Notes under the pieces: model-generated
The model's input: only the letters and a program-made list of their open reading frames with translations
What the model was told of the DNA's origin: nothing
Database searches by the model: none
Assembly (NCBI GenBank): GCA_023382535.1
Contig: JAHDWA010000027.1
Coordinates: 1-64,000, forward strand
DNA from: Anaerolineae bacterium
GTDB lineage: Bacteria > Chloroflexota > Anaerolineae > 4572-78 > J111
DNA: 64,000 nucleotides
Direction of reading: 5' to 3'
Shown: one piece after another, positions 7,988 to 17,700 of the stretch
Layout: each line of letters begins with the position of its first letter
How positions within the stretch are numbered: the first letter of the stretch is position 1
Made by a program: the position numbers and the translations under genes

Positions 7988-8323
7988 ATGACAGTCAAAC
8001 TCCCTGTGACTCACCTCACTGAAACCGACCTCCAGGAAATTACCCACCGCATTGTAGCAGCCGCCATCCCGGTCAAGATCATCCTGTTTGGTTCACGGGC
8101 GCGGGGGGTTGCTCGGCCCGGCAGTGATATAGATCTGTTGGTAATCGAGCCTGACCCGGTGGCTCAACATCAAGAAGCAGTTCGGCTGCGCCGTTTGCTG
8201 CGTGATTTTCAGTTGCCCATAGATATTATCGTGGTCGGCCAATCATTTGCCGAACGATATTGGGACGTTCCAGGTTCGGTGCTCTATCCGGCATTTCGGG
8301 AAGGAAAAGTTTTGCATGGCTAG
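7988..8323 (+). CDS. MNT-type nucleotidyltransferase
   Basis: A 111-residue minimal nucleotidyltransferase with a complete GSRAR...SDIDLLV signature: G35-S36, ten residues, Asp47 and Asp49. It is closer to the GSRARG subgroup than to the MntA gene at 6408. The decayed copy at 6170 is its nearest relative in the window. The start of the HEPN gene overlaps its end by eight bases, so the two form one operon. The expected role is an antitoxin-like nucleotidylation of the HEPN partner. Because that partner is frameshifted, the pair may now be inactive. Confidence 0.8.
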   Translation: MTVKLPVTHLTETDLQEITHRIVAAAIPVKIILFGSRARGVARPGSDIDLLVIEPDPVAQHQEAVRLRRLLRDFQLPIDIIVVGQSFAERYWDVPGSVLYPAFREGKVLHG

Positions 8324-8725
8324 CGACCGCGAAATTCGTCAACAAGAATTAGCCCGGCTTCTGCTGCAAAAAGCATATCAGGATTTGGCCTTAGTTGCCA
8401 ATGTTAGCGACTCTGAAGCCGTTGCCGATAGATTATTGGCTTTCACGTCCAGCAAACTATTGAGAAGGCAATTAAGGCGGCCTTGACCCGTTTAGGCATT
8501 CAATACGAGTATACCCACGATTTATCGTTGCTTTATCAACAGATTGAGAATGCTCAGACAAACCCGCCTGCCAGCCTTGAGGCAGTGGAAGAATTTACTG
8601 CATTTGCTGTACAGTTCCGCTATACCCTTTATCAAACGCCAAACTTTGATCGAAATGCGGGCGCTCAGCTAGCCAAAGACTTTATCGAGTGGGCGCACGC
8701 TCTGGTCGAAGCACCTCTATCTTAA
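8316..8725 (+). pseudogene. HEPN-domain protein gene with a -1 frameshift
   Basis: The gene starts with ATG 8316 inside the end of the MNT gene. The first frame reads MASDREIRQQ through QDLALVANVSDSEAVADR, then degenerates to a stop at 8486. The family core continues in another frame from about 8445: GFHVQQTIEKAIKAAL, then a TRLGIQYEYTHDLSLL segment, ending at 8725. Joined, the two parts make a normal PF05168 HEPN domain of about 136 residues. One base appears to be missing near 8440-8446. It could be a true mutation or a sequencing error. This HEPN branch lacks the RX4HXY nuclease motif seen at 6709. Confidence 0.7.
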
Positions 8726-8750
8726 CTTAATATCCCCGTGGAGGAATCCT

Positions 8751-10040
8751 ATGCATATTGACCTCGCCTATGGCCGCACCGGCCTGACCGTCGAACTTCC
8801 CGACCAGACCGATATTGTGACCTCTCGTTTTGTGCCCGGACTGCCGGATGAGGCAGCCGCGCTGCGGGCCGCTCTGCGCCGGCCGATTGAGTCGCTGCCG
8901 CTGGCCGCCAAAGTCAAACCGGGCGATAAGGTCGTCATCGCCCACAGCGATATTACCCGCGCCACCCCTAACGAGCGCATCCTGCCGGTCCTGCTGGCCG
9001 AACTGGCCGAAGCCGGGGTAGCCCGGCAGGACATTACCCTGCTCAACGCCCTTGGCACGCACCGCCGGCAAACCGAGGCCGAACTTCGCCAGATGCTGGG
9101 CGACTCCATTGTGGACAGCTACCGCTGCCTGCAGCACAACGCCTATGACGAGGCCAACCTGGTCTCGCTGGGCCGGACTTCCTTTGGCTACCCGGTGCGC
9201 ATCAATCGCACCTTCATGGAGGCGGACGTGCGCATCCTGACCGGCTTTATCGAGCCGCACTTTTTCGCCGGGTTCAGCGGCGGCCCCAAGGGCGTCCTGC
9301 CAGCCCTGGCCGGAGCCGAAAGCGTGCTGACCAATCACGGGCGGGACATGATCGCCCACCCCAAGGCGACCTGGGGCGTCATCGAAGGCAACCCCATCTG
9401 GGAAGAGATGCGTGAGGTGGCCCTGCGGACCAACCCCACCTTTCTGCTCAACGTGACCCTCAACACCCGGCGCGAGATCACCGGCGTTTTTGCCGGCGAC
9501 ATGCTGGCGGCCCACGCTGCCGGCTGCGCCTTTGTGCGGGATACGGCCATGGCCTCGGTGGCTGAACCCTATGACATCGTCATTACCACCAACAGCGGCT
9601 ATCCGCTTGACCAGAACCTTTACCAGGCGGTCAAGGGCATGAGCGCGGCCAACGGGGTTGTCCGTGAGGGCGGCGCGATCATCATTGCCGCCGCCTGCGC
9701 CGACGGCCTGCCCGATCACGGGCGCTACGCCGCTCTGCTGGCCGAGGCCGGCTCGCCGCAGGGCGTGCTGGACATGCTGGCCCGGCCCGGCTTCAGCGAG
9801 CAGGACCAGTGGCAGGTGCAGATTCAGGCCCTGATCCAACTAAGGGCCGAGGTGCATGTCTACAGCGATGGCTTGAGCGACCACCAGATCACGGGCGCAC
9901 TTTTCACCCCCTGCCGCAGTATCGAGCAGACGGTGGCCTGCCTGCAACAAAAGTATGGTCCCCAGGCGCGCATCTGCGCCATCCCCGACGGGCCGCAGAC
10001 GATTGCTTATGTTCGCACCTCGGCCTCGATAGTGGTATAA
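8751..10040 (+). CDS. larA: LarA-family nickel-pincer racemase/epimerase
   Basis: A 429-residue protein of the LarA (DUF2088) family. The nickel-pincer residues line up with Lactobacillus LarA, offset by four: H104 (LGTHRRQ), H170 (EPHFFAG), K180 (GGPKGVLP) and H196 (TNHGRD) match H108, H174, K184 and H200. In that family the lysine carries the NPN cofactor and the enzyme racemises or epimerises 2-hydroxyacids. The substrate of this paralogue is unknown. The cofactor genes larB, larC and larE are not in the window. GGAGG precedes ATG 8751. The stop codon TAA is part of a TATAAT promoter element for the next gene. Confidence 0.85.
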   Translation: MHIDLAYGRTGLTVELPDQTDIVTSRFVPGLPDEAAALRAALRRPIESLPLAAKVKPGDKVVIAHSDITRATPNERILPVLLAELAEAGVARQDITLLNALGTHRRQTEAELRQMLGDSIVDSYRCLQHNAYDEANLVSLGRTSFGYPVRINRTFMEADVRILTGFIEPHFFAGFSGGPKGVLPALAGAESVLTNHGRDMIAHPKATWGVIEGNPIWEEMREVALRTNPTFLLNVTLNTRREITGVFAGDMLAAHAAGCAFVRDTAMASVAEPYDIVITTNSGYPLDQNLYQAVKGMSAANGVVREGGAIIIAAACADGLPDHGRYAALLAEAGSPQGVLDMLARPGFSEQDQWQVQIQALIQLRAEVHVYSDGLSDHQITGALFTPCRSIEQTVACLQQKYGPQARICAIPDGPQTIAYVRTSASIVV

Positions 10041-10065
10041 TCCCGTCACTTTCGGACTTAAGGAG
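10030..10065 (+). promoter_or_regulatory. extended -10 promoter and RBS before zinc-ribbon gene
   Basis: TGGTATAAT at 10032-10040 is a good extended -10 element that includes the stop codon of the upstream gene. AAGGAG follows and lies about eight bases before the GTG at 10074. Transcription of the next gene may therefore start separately. Confidence 0.5.
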
Positions 10066-10073
10066 TTTCAGAG

Positions 10074-10796
10074 GTGGCGCAGGAAACGTTATATAAAGAA
10101 TGTCCGCTCTGTACCCAGGGGATAGTGGTGGGGTCTGGCCGCGGTTCGCCCTATCGCTGCACCCATTGCGGCTTGACGCTGCAACAACGCTCATTGTTGG
10201 GGTTGTTCAAAAAGGGGCATTTCGGGGTGGCCGATTTTGGCGAGGGCGATTATTCCCTGGCCCGGCAGTCGTTAAAGGGGGTCGCTCTGCCGCCCGATGC
10301 CCTCAAAATCGCCCTGGGCAATGTTTACACCGACGCGCAATTGGCGGCCATTGCCCGGGGTTCGCTGGAAATATTACGGCCGGTCCAAACGGTGCTGGCC
10401 CAGGTGATTTTGGAGCAACTGAATGAAGTCTGCCATCTGCAGATCAATGGGCTGCGCCGGGGCCATGGAACCCCCCTGGCCGAAGGCGGACAGTACCAAC
10501 CGCAGCAGGCGGCCCCACGCGAGGGCATGACCTGGCAGGATCAAGGTAATCTCTTTTGCACCAACCAGCGCCTGGTTTTTCCCAGTAACAGCTTTACCTT
10601 TATTCGCATGGATCGCAAATTGGTGGGAGTTCAGGCCTTTACTGACGGGATGGCGGTCCAGCGTAAAGGTGAGGATTACGCCACTTACTTTGTCGGCTGC
10701 TACGCCCATGAAGCGGCGCTGGCTGCGGCGTATGTGCTGGGCAAGCTGCCGGCGCTGCAAACCGCAACCTCAGGGATGAATGAGGCAATAGGTTAA
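10074..10796 (+). CDS. zinc-ribbon protein of unknown function
   Basis: A 240-residue protein. A zinc ribbon at the N-terminus has C10-x2-C13 and C29-x2-C32 (ECPLC, YRCTHC). The rest is soluble. Residues 165-225 (NLFCTNQRLVFPSNSFTF, then RKLVGVQAF) look like a GRAM/PH-type module: an xTNQRLVF turn followed by a strand-rich stretch. I do not recognise a named family. GTG at 10074 has AAGGAG upstream. The last four bases overlap the end of the convergent HEAT-repeat gene. Confidence 0.65.
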   Translation: MAQETLYKECPLCTQGIVVGSGRGSPYRCTHCGLTLQQRSLLGLFKKGHFGVADFGEGDYSLARQSLKGVALPPDALKIALGNVYTDAQLAAIARGSLEILRPVQTVLAQVILEQLNEVCHLQINGLRRGHGTPLAEGGQYQPQQAAPREGMTWQDQGNLFCTNQRLVFPSNSFTFIRMDRKLVGVQAFTDGMAVQRKGEDYATYFVGCYAHEAALAAAYVLGKLPALQTATSGMNEAIG

Positions 10797-11377
10797 ACCC
10801 GGAAATAAACCATCTGCCCCACGCCCATACGAGCCAGGGCTTCTTCGGCGTGGTGGCGAACCATGTAACTCTCATCGTCCAAAGCTCGAAATAACGCCGG
10901 AATGGCCTGCCTGCTTTCCACCGGGACCAGCGCTTTGGCGGCCCGCACCCGCACCCAGGGACGCTCGTCTCGCAGTGCTCTAACGAGAACTTCCGCCGCC
11001 GGTGGGCCGATTTTAGTCAGGGCGTCGGCGGCGTGGCGGCCGCTTTCGGTGGGGTCGGCGGCCAGCAGCGTGACTAAGGCTTCAACAGCGGCTTCAGCCT
11101 TCAATTCTCCCAGGGCCAGCGCCGCTCCACTGCGAACCATTTCCTCTTGATCGGACAGCGCTGGCAGGAGCAGTTCGACGGCCTCGGGCGAGCCGTTGGC
11201 CCACAGGCCGCGCACCGCCCAAAAGCGAGCGTCGGCCTCGGCCGCGGACAGCAGTTCGGCCAGGGCAGCCAGTCCGGCCGCGCTCTGTTGGCCCAGGGCA
11301 ATCGCCGCCGCTTCACAAGCAGCGTCGTCGGCGGAGCTGAACCGTTCAATTAAAGCACTCTTCTCGGCAGCACCCAA
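10793..11377 (-). CDS. HEAT-repeat protein
   Basis: A 194-residue alpha-helical protein made of about five HEAT/PBS-lyase-type repeats of 30-31 residues. Examples are FWAVRGLWANG, VRSGAALALGEL, GRHAADALTKIG, VRVRAAKALVPV and VRHHAEEALARMG. Such repeats form a scaffold for protein contacts or, in some cases, bilin lyases. No catalytic residues can be named. It is convergent with the zinc-ribbon gene and overlaps it by four bases. Confidence 0.8.
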   Translation of the reverse strand: MGAAEKSALIERFSSADDAACEAAAIALGQQSAAGLAALAELLSAAEADARFWAVRGLWANGSPEAVELLLPALSDQEEMVRSGAALALGELKAEAAVEALVTLLAADPTESGRHAADALTKIGPPAAEVLVRALRDERPWVRVRAAKALVPVESRQAIPALFRALDDESYMVRHHAEEALARMGVGQMVYFRV

Positions 11378-11433
11378 AGTTCATCTCCGTAGAATGGCGA
11401 ACAGGCGAACCGCGAATATTGATTATTCACTGT

Positions 11434-11898
11434 TCATTCGCCATTCGCCGATTCACTCGTATAGGCCCGCAGCACTTTAGCCTCGGGAAAACGCGCCCGA
11501 ACGCCGACGGTAAAATCTTCCAGGGAGGGACGCACGTCAAAGTAGAAAAGATGGGTTTCCCGGTCGGAGTCAGATGCGCCAAAACCCTCCACCAAAATGG
11601 TCGCGCCGGGAATAGCCAGCATCAAATCGGCCCACTCCCGTTCATGCGAGACCGTACCCGGCGACAGCCAGATTTCCTGCAATTCCGCCGCCTGCCGCAG
11701 ATAATCAATATGCCAGTGCGGGCGCTCGGCCGGCTGCAAGTGGTGTTTGAGCCGTCCGACCAACCCCCCGGAACCAAAGGCGCTGCCGACGTAAGTATAC
11801 CAGCCCGCCGGAAAGTCAACCGTCCCCAACTTGCCGACAGTCAGGGTAACATCGGCGGGCAGGTGTAATAGTAAAACATAATTTCCTGTTTCAGACAT
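11434..11898 (-). CDS. GIY-YIG domain protein, DUF123 type
   Basis: A 154-residue protein of the DUF123 branch of the GIY-YIG nuclease fold. NYVLLLHL takes the place of the GIY strand. GWYTYVGSAFG takes the place of YIG, and an arginine follows in GRLKHH. HWHIDYL is the family motif after it. DUF123 proteins are found alone or fused to endonuclease III; whether they cut DNA is not established. The acidic residue of the fold may be E in SHEREWADLM. The upstream 110 bases look like an ordinary promoter gap. Confidence 0.75.
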   Translation of the reverse strand: MSETGNYVLLLHLPADVTLTVGKLGTVDFPAGWYTYVGSAFGSGGLVGRLKHHLQPAERPHWHIDYLRQAAELQEIWLSPGTVSHEREWADLMLAIPGATILVEGFGASDSDRETHLFYFDVRPSLEDFTVGVRARFPEAKVLRAYTSESANGE

Positions 11899-12011
11899 CG
11901 TTAAGAAGTCCTAATGAGTTTGTGAGACCGGCCAAAGTTTGGCATAATGCGCGCATAAACTAATTATGACATTTTACGCCTGATGCATCAAATTCTTGAG
12001 CTAATCTTGAA

Positions 12012-12896
12012 ATGCAGCCACCTTTTGGTTCCAGCTTCAAATTGATTTTAGCCCCGGCTCGCTCCTGGCTGAGCCTGGGGCCGGGCTGGGCCGGGCTGGC
12101 CGGGGTCCTGGCCAGCGGAATCATTCCGTTAAACTTGGCCGGTCTCATACAGCTCCTCAGCCTGTGGCTGCTGGTTGATCCTATTCTGGGCGCGTTATGG
12201 GAGTTGGTCGGGGTGCAGGGCTTGTGGCGGACCATGCTGCCGGGCCACCTGCCTTCCCCGCCTCGTCACGGTTTCTACCTGCCCTATGCCCAACCCGGGT
12301 CAATTGCCGGGCGGCTGGTAGTGGGGATACGCCGTTACGGGCGATGGTGGCAGGAGCAGTTCTGGCCTGAACAGGGCAGTCACTTTGCCGCCGTTGTCCT
12401 GGGCGCTGGCCTGGCTCTGCTCATGAGTCTCGCCTTTGGCTCGACCCTCTTTTGGCTCACGCTGCTGGCGCTTGGTCTCATCGTCTTAGCCGGCCAAACT
12501 CAAACAGATTTGGCTGCCGCCGAAGGCGGGCGTTTGCAATCTGTGGTACAGTTGCTGCTGCCCTGGGTGATGGGAGCCAGTCTGTGGTCAACCCTGACCC
12601 CTTTGAGTCTGGCTCTGGCCGTCTGCTATTGGGTCGCCTACCTGGGCGGGTTGCGCATGTTGGGCGGCCATCACCGGGCCGAGCTGCTTTTCACTTTAGG
12701 CCAGATTGCCGCCATCATCCTGTTGCTGGGGCTGCGCTTATTACCCGGAGCGGCAGTTTTGACCGCATTGTTTGTGACCCAACAAATTATTAAAACGAAA
12801 TTCAACCAGCCGGCCGAGTTTCTCCCCAAATTGCAGCCTTATCTGGTGCTGAGTTTGCTGGTTGGCGGTTGGTCGTTAGGAAGTTTACTAAAGTAG
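12012..12896 (+). CDS. polytopic membrane protein of unknown function
   Basis: A 294-residue membrane protein with about seven hydrophobic helices, two near the N-terminus and five or more after residue 135. A loop of about 65 residues (74-135) is rich in Trp, Pro and Arg, with HLPSPPRHG. I find no catalytic motif. The composition recalls prenyltransferase-like or permease-like proteins, but the Asp-rich motifs of UbiA are absent. It is followed directly by a hairpin at 12893-12944 and a methyltransferase gene in the same direction. Confidence 0.6.
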   Translation: MQPPFGSSFKLILAPARSWLSLGPGWAGLAGVLASGIIPLNLAGLIQLLSLWLLVDPILGALWELVGVQGLWRTMLPGHLPSPPRHGFYLPYAQPGSIAGRLVVGIRRYGRWWQEQFWPEQGSHFAAVVLGAGLALLMSLAFGSTLFWLTLLALGLIVLAGQTQTDLAAAEGGRLQSVVQLLLPWVMGASLWSTLTPLSLALAVCYWVAYLGGLRMLGGHHRAELLFTLGQIAAIILLLGLRLLPGAAVLTALFVTQQIIKTKFNQPAEFLPKLQPYLVLSLLVGGWSLGSLLK

Positions 12897-12944
12897 CAGG
12901 GTAGCAAAGTAGCAAAAATACGTTGACTACTGTTACCCTGCTAC
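12893..12944 (+). other. inverted repeat between two genes
   Basis: Perfect 11-bp arms lie at 12893-12903 and 12934-12944 (GTAGCAGGGTA/TACCCTGCTAC) with a 30-base loop. The left arm starts within the stop codon of the membrane protein. No T-run follows, so it is not a standard terminator. The short motif GTAGCA recurs inside it. Confidence 0.6.
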
Positions 12945-12957
12945 CCTACTACTTGTT

Positions 12958-13668
12958 ATGCTTTTCTGGATTATCGCTATCCTCGTCATTCTGCTGGTCA
13001 TCGGCCTGATTTTGTACTGGCAGCTCATCCTGGCCGAAGGCGCTTACCTGGGCGCACCGCTGGTGGCCCTGCTTTACGATTGGACTGCCGAACGCTACAA
13101 CAAGATCAAGGAGTTTGAGTGGGAAGCCGAAGATTTCTGGGTGGGTGAGCCACTGGCCGAGCGGCTCCGCCACGAACCCGGAGCGATGGTACTCGATGTC
13201 GCGACCGGCACGGGCCGCATCCCGCTGACCATGCTGCGACAGCCGTCCTTTCGCGGCCGGGTCATTGGCCTGGACCGGGCTTCTAAAATGCTGGCAGTCG
13301 CCCGCCGCGACGTGGTTAACTCCGATCAACAGGTCAGCTTGGTCCAGGCCGATGCGATGGCGCTGCCCTTTGCCAGTGACAGTTTTCCGCTGGTCACCTG
13401 TATGGAGGCCCTGGAATTTCTGCCCAATCCCACCGCCGGCCTGACCGAACTTGTCCGGGTTTTGCAGCCGGCCAGCGAGGTCCATCCTCAGCGCGGCTGG
13501 TTATTGACGACCCAGCGCATCGGCTGGGAAGCCCGGCTCATGCCGGGCAAGACATGGCAAAAAGAGCAGCTTTTTGAAATTTTGAGCCGCTTTCCTCTGC
13601 AGCACGTCGAAATCCAGATTTGGCAGGATATTTACAACCTGGTCTGGGCGCAAAAGGTTAGACCCTAA
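12958..13668 (+). CDS. membrane-anchored class I SAM methyltransferase
   Basis: A 236-residue protein. One transmembrane helix lies at residues 2-24. A Rossmann methyltransferase domain follows. Motif I is VLDVATGTGR near residue 79; IGLDRASKML holds the acidic residue that binds the SAM ribose. VQADAMALPF is motif III and MEALEFLPNP is the post-motif. It is a ubiquinone-methyltransferase-like (Methyltransf_11) domain, so the substrate is probably a small molecule or lipid. No Shine-Dalgarno site precedes ATG 12958. The gene ends two bases from the end of the convergent membrane gene. Confidence 0.75.
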   Translation: MLFWIIAILVILLVIGLILYWQLILAEGAYLGAPLVALLYDWTAERYNKIKEFEWEAEDFWVGEPLAERLRHEPGAMVLDVATGTGRIPLTMLRQPSFRGRVIGLDRASKMLAVARRDVVNSDQQVSLVQADAMALPFASDSFPLVTCMEALEFLPNPTAGLTELVRVLQPASEVHPQRGWLLTTQRIGWEARLMPGKTWQKEQLFEILSRFPLQHVEIQIWQDIYNLVWAQKVRP

Positions 13669-13670
13669 AA

Positions 13671-14057
13671 TCACGTGGCGCTGGCGATCGCCAGCAAAAT
13701 CAAAATCAGGGCAATCGCAAAGCCAATCACGGTAAACCGGAACATGGCAGTATCCCCGCTGGCCTTTCTGGCGCGGGCTGCCCCAAATTCAACGCCGCCC
13801 ACCGCTAATAAAGCGACAATCACATGCTCGCCGGTGAAGCGCATGTTGGTCCAACCCTGGAACAAAACGTAGAGGATAACCCCCAGCACAACCTGAATGT
13901 AAACGGCTATCCGCGAGAACAAAAGCAGGCGGCTATCCAGACTGCTCCATTTTTGCCTGCCGAGCCAACCAACCAGAGCCTTAATCAAGGTGACAATAAT
14001 TAAAAGCAGGACGATCCAGCGCCAACCGGAGTGAGCTTGCAGCAAAAAGTTTTCCAT
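13671..14057 (-). CDS. small four-helix membrane protein
   Basis: About 128 residues from ATG 14057, which has AGAGGAAA directly upstream; ATG 14102 would add 15 residues and has no such site. Four hydrophobic helices are visible. His residues lie at QAHSGWRW near the start of helix 1 and GEHVIVA in helix 3, which could bind haem as in cytochrome b561-like proteins. There is no firm family match. It is probably an integral membrane redox or structural protein. Confidence 0.6.
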   Translation of the reverse strand: MENFLLQAHSGWRWIVLLLIIVTLIKALVGWLGRQKWSSLDSRLLLFSRIAVYIQVVLGVILYVLFQGWTNMRFTGEHVIVALLAVGGVEFGAARARKASGDTAMFRFTVIGFAIALILILLAIASAT

Positions 14058-14261
14058 AGTTTCCTCTGCGGTTAAATGTGGAGTGAACGCCAATTGTAAC
14101 ATGGGCCGGGGTGAGGGACAAGATTAGCTTAATAGACACGAGGGGTCAGGATACGATGAGGCGGAGAGGTGCATCATTCCTACGAGAGTAGTCATGGGGG
14201 ATTTCCGGCGCCAGGGGTGGGTTGGTCAACCAGTTTGAGTTACTCTGAGTGCTAGCATGAT

Positions 14262-14771
14262 TCAAAACAGCGCCATCTGCTGCCCGCTGAACTTTTTTTC
14301 GTGGTTTAACAGCCAGGCTTTACGCCACAGGCCGCCGCCGTAGCCGGTGAGCTGGCCGTTGCTTCCGATCACGCGATGGCAAGGGACGATAATCGCAATC
14401 GGATTTTGGCCGTTGGCCGCACCAACCGCCCGGACCGCTTTCTCGTTGCTCACCTGCCGGGCAACATCCAGGTAAGACGCCGTCTGTCCGTACGGAATCG
14501 TGAGCAACTGGCGCCAGACGGCCTTTTGAAAATCAGTCCCGGCCGGCTCAAGCTTGAACGAAAATTCCCGCCCTTCTCCCTTAAAATAAGCATCCAACTG
14601 AGCCAGGCAGGCAGCCATGACCGGCGGCAGGTTGGGCTGAGTCATCTCCTCATTGCCAACTTCACCTTCTACAAAATTGACCGCCCTGATGCTCTTCTCC
14701 GTTCCAACAATCTGGAGCAGGCCAATTTCGGACCGATAATAGGCTTTGTATCCTTCAATTTTGCTGTCCAC
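14262..14771 (-). CDS. ogt: methylated-DNA--protein-cysteine methyltransferase
   Basis: About 169 residues. The active-site IVPCHRVIG and the following GYGGGLWRK are intact; the cysteine accepts the alkyl group from O6-methylguanine and is used once. The N-terminal half is the short Ogt type, with no Ada transcription domain. I chose GTG 14771: GAGGTG lies eight bases upstream. TTG 14786 is the alternative. The start overlaps the end of the glycosyltransferase gene by 17 bases, so it is probably the second gene of that operon. A 160-base gap (14103-14261) on the other side holds nothing I recognise. Confidence 0.9.
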   Translation of the reverse strand: MDSKIEGYKAYYRSEIGLLQIVGTEKSIRAVNFVEGEVGNEEMTQPNLPPVMAACLAQLDAYFKGEGREFSFKLEPAGTDFQKAVWRQLLTIPYGQTASYLDVARQVSNEKAVRAVGAANGQNPIAIIVPCHRVIGSNGQLTGYGGGLWRKAWLLNHEKKFSGQQMALF

Positions 14772-17700
14772 TGACTCGCACCTCAAAAATATGGATTTGA
14801 TGCGTCAACACATCGGTGACATACAGCCGATTGAATCCCGCATCAAAATAAATGCCGACCGGCGCAGCCAGGTTAACCGGGCCGGCCGTCTGCCACTGAT
14901 CCAGCAGGGAGCCATCGGGAGCGTAGCGGTAGAGTGAGTGACTCTGCGCTTCGGTCATAAAAATGGAGCCGTCGGGGCCAAAGGCCAGGTGGGGGCCACT
15001 GAAGCCATAGCTGTCGGGGATGGCCCACTGTAACAGGGGATTGCCCGCGGCGTCAACCCGCTGGATGCGGTTGTTTTCAGCTTCGACCACATAATAGGTG
15101 CCCTGGCTGTCACGCAGCGCGTCGGTTGGCTCGTTGAACTGGCCGGGACCGCTGCCCAGACCGCCAATGCTGCCGGTGGGCGCGCCGTCAGCGCTGAACA
15201 GAGCCAGCCGGGAACCGCCTGTGTCGGCCAGGGCCAGGCTGTCGTCGTCAAAAACGGTCAGTCCGCGCGGGTGGAACAGAAAGGCCGCCGGGCCGCCAAA
15301 GCGGTTGAGCAAATTACCTTCGCTGTCATAACGGTAGATATATTGCAGGGCCGAATCCAGCACCAGGATTTCGGCCCGGCTGTTGACGGCAACGGCCAGG
15401 GGTTCTTCAAAAGGAAACGGATCGCCGGTCAAGATTTTGAGCGGGACGCCCTGCGGATTGAGGAGCTGCACCCGCCGGTTGGCGGTATCGGCGATGACCA
15501 GACCCCCATCACGCTTAACCGCCACATCACGCGGTTCCAGGAATTGGCCGGGCTGGCTGCCAGGACCGCCCACCGATGATACCCAATTTAAGGTCAGCGG
15601 CGCTACTTTTGTTTCGGCTGGGGGCGGAACCGTTCTGGGTGGATAACGCCCCAGGGGCGGCCACAGGTTTTGGCTTGGAATGAGTTCAAGCGCCCCGGTC
15701 GGCGTGGCCCAGTAGAGATGAATCTGGGAGCGGTCGGTCGTATCCTGGTAACGAACTTTAAGGTCGTGCAGGCCGGCCTCCAGAGTAACGATGGCCTCAG
15801 CGTTCTCATTGGGGGCAAAGGTGGTCACCAGCAAACTCCCATCCAGGAGGAGCTGCGCCTCCTCCACGGCGCGCAGCCCCAGCCGGTACAACCCGCTTTG
15901 GGGCACATCCAGGGAACCGGTCCACTCGACGGTATAGGGCCGTGGGAGCGGCGTAAAGTGAAAGTAAATGTCCAAAAATGGGTCAATCCGCTGCAAGGCC
16001 GGCCGGCCTTCCCAGCGCTCGTTCGGGTAAAAAGTCCCTAACAGGCCATGATTGCTAATGGGTGGGACGTAGAGCGCCCACTGCGGAATCAAGGTTTCGC
16101 CCATACCGGGCGGCTGCCAGTATAGAGCGACCTGTCCCGGCGCGCCTTCGGCACGTACCCGGATCGAGTGATTGCCCTGGGCCAGCGGCAGACCAGTGAG
16201 CTGCTCCCCTTCACCTTCAAAGATAACATTGCCATCCAGTTCCAGCAGGCCAGGGCCGGGGGTGATGAAGCGCAGGCTGTAAGGACCATAACGAGGGGCG
16301 TAAAGGACGCCGCTCCACTCCGCTGTAAAATCAAGTGACTCCGCCGAGCCGGTGGAGGAGACAGGGGGACTGTCCGCCGGCCAGGTGACATTGATATTCA
16401 AAGCGCGTTCGGTATGGAAAGGCGGGTCTGCGGGGGTCTTGTCAGACTGATCAGAAGGATGGAAGTAGTTTAGCTGCAATCCTTGCACAGAGGCCAGCGT
16501 TCGGGGTTGCAGGTCAACCCAGTAGACAACCGGGGTAACGTCATCGGTTTGGCTGGAGGCAACCTCAAAATTGGCATTGGGATAAATTCGCTGGGCCTCC
16601 TCAAATACCCATTCATCGTCGGGATGGATAAAGAGGGCCACGGGGCGGCCGGGCGGCTCCCGGACAGGCAGGGCATCCGGTAAGGTCAGAGTCCGCGCGT
16701 CTTTAACCTCGGAGGCCAGAAAACGCAAAGTCGGGTGATGGGCCAAAAAAGGAGATAGAAAATAGAGGGGCTTCGGCCCCAGTTCAGCCATTTTGCGACC
16801 CACAATTGTTTCCGCCGCCGAAAAAGCATTCCACGAGGCGAAATCTCTGGCCTGGCGCACAAAGTAAGTATAAGCATTAAAGACAAAAATAAAACCGAGC
16901 AGCGCCGCCGCCGGAACCGCCAGCCAGACCCGAGGCAGCGGTTTGAACGCCTGTTCCGCTTCCCGCCCCAGTACCGCCAGGGCCAATCCGATAAAATAAA
17001 GCACCGCCGGGATAACGCCGATTGAGCGCAGGGATTGAGGCGCTTCAAAATCCACCGTAAAAATACCGCCAGCCAGGGCCAGAGGAAATAGTATCAAGAA
17101 AAACAGGTTAGCCGGGTGGCGCGGTCGAGCCAGGGCCAGGCCCAGTCCCAGCACGGCCAAAATCCCCATTGCCGGGTCCAGCATCGGTTCGCCGGGTAGG
17201 TTGTGACGGCCATTGTTGTCGCCCTTGTAATTGAACATGAGCAGATGCTGTTGCGTGCTGTCCCATATCGCACGAAGCAGATCAGGTTGATCACGGCGGA
17301 TAAAAATAGAAATCTGATTGGTGCGATACCAGAAAGCCTCGGGGTCTTGCAGAGCGAACTTGACAATGGGCATGATGACCAGCCAGATGACGGCGGCAAC
17401 GAGCGCCAGCCGTCCCAGGTGAACCGGCCAACTTTGGCGGTTGACGGTCGCTGTCCACCAGTCCCGCCAGCGCGAGTTCGTTATCCCCAGGAGGCAGGCC
17501 ATCACCACAAAGAGGAGTACAGCCACCAGATACAACCGAAAGGCGGAGTAAAACAACAGGCCACTCCCCAGGCTGAGACCTGCCCACAGCGCGTCACGCA
17601 AACGCCCCCGCCGCAGCAGGCGCAATAAGAAGAAGAGGCTCAGAAATTCAAAGAAGGGGGCATCTACGCCGGTCATGGCAATCCGGCTGAAGTTGACATG

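Noticed and set aside
8727..9839. 370-residue ORF on the minus strand opposite the LarA gene
   Set aside because: Composition (Gly, His, Gln rich without motifs) and exact overlap with a well-supported gene mark it as a shadow.
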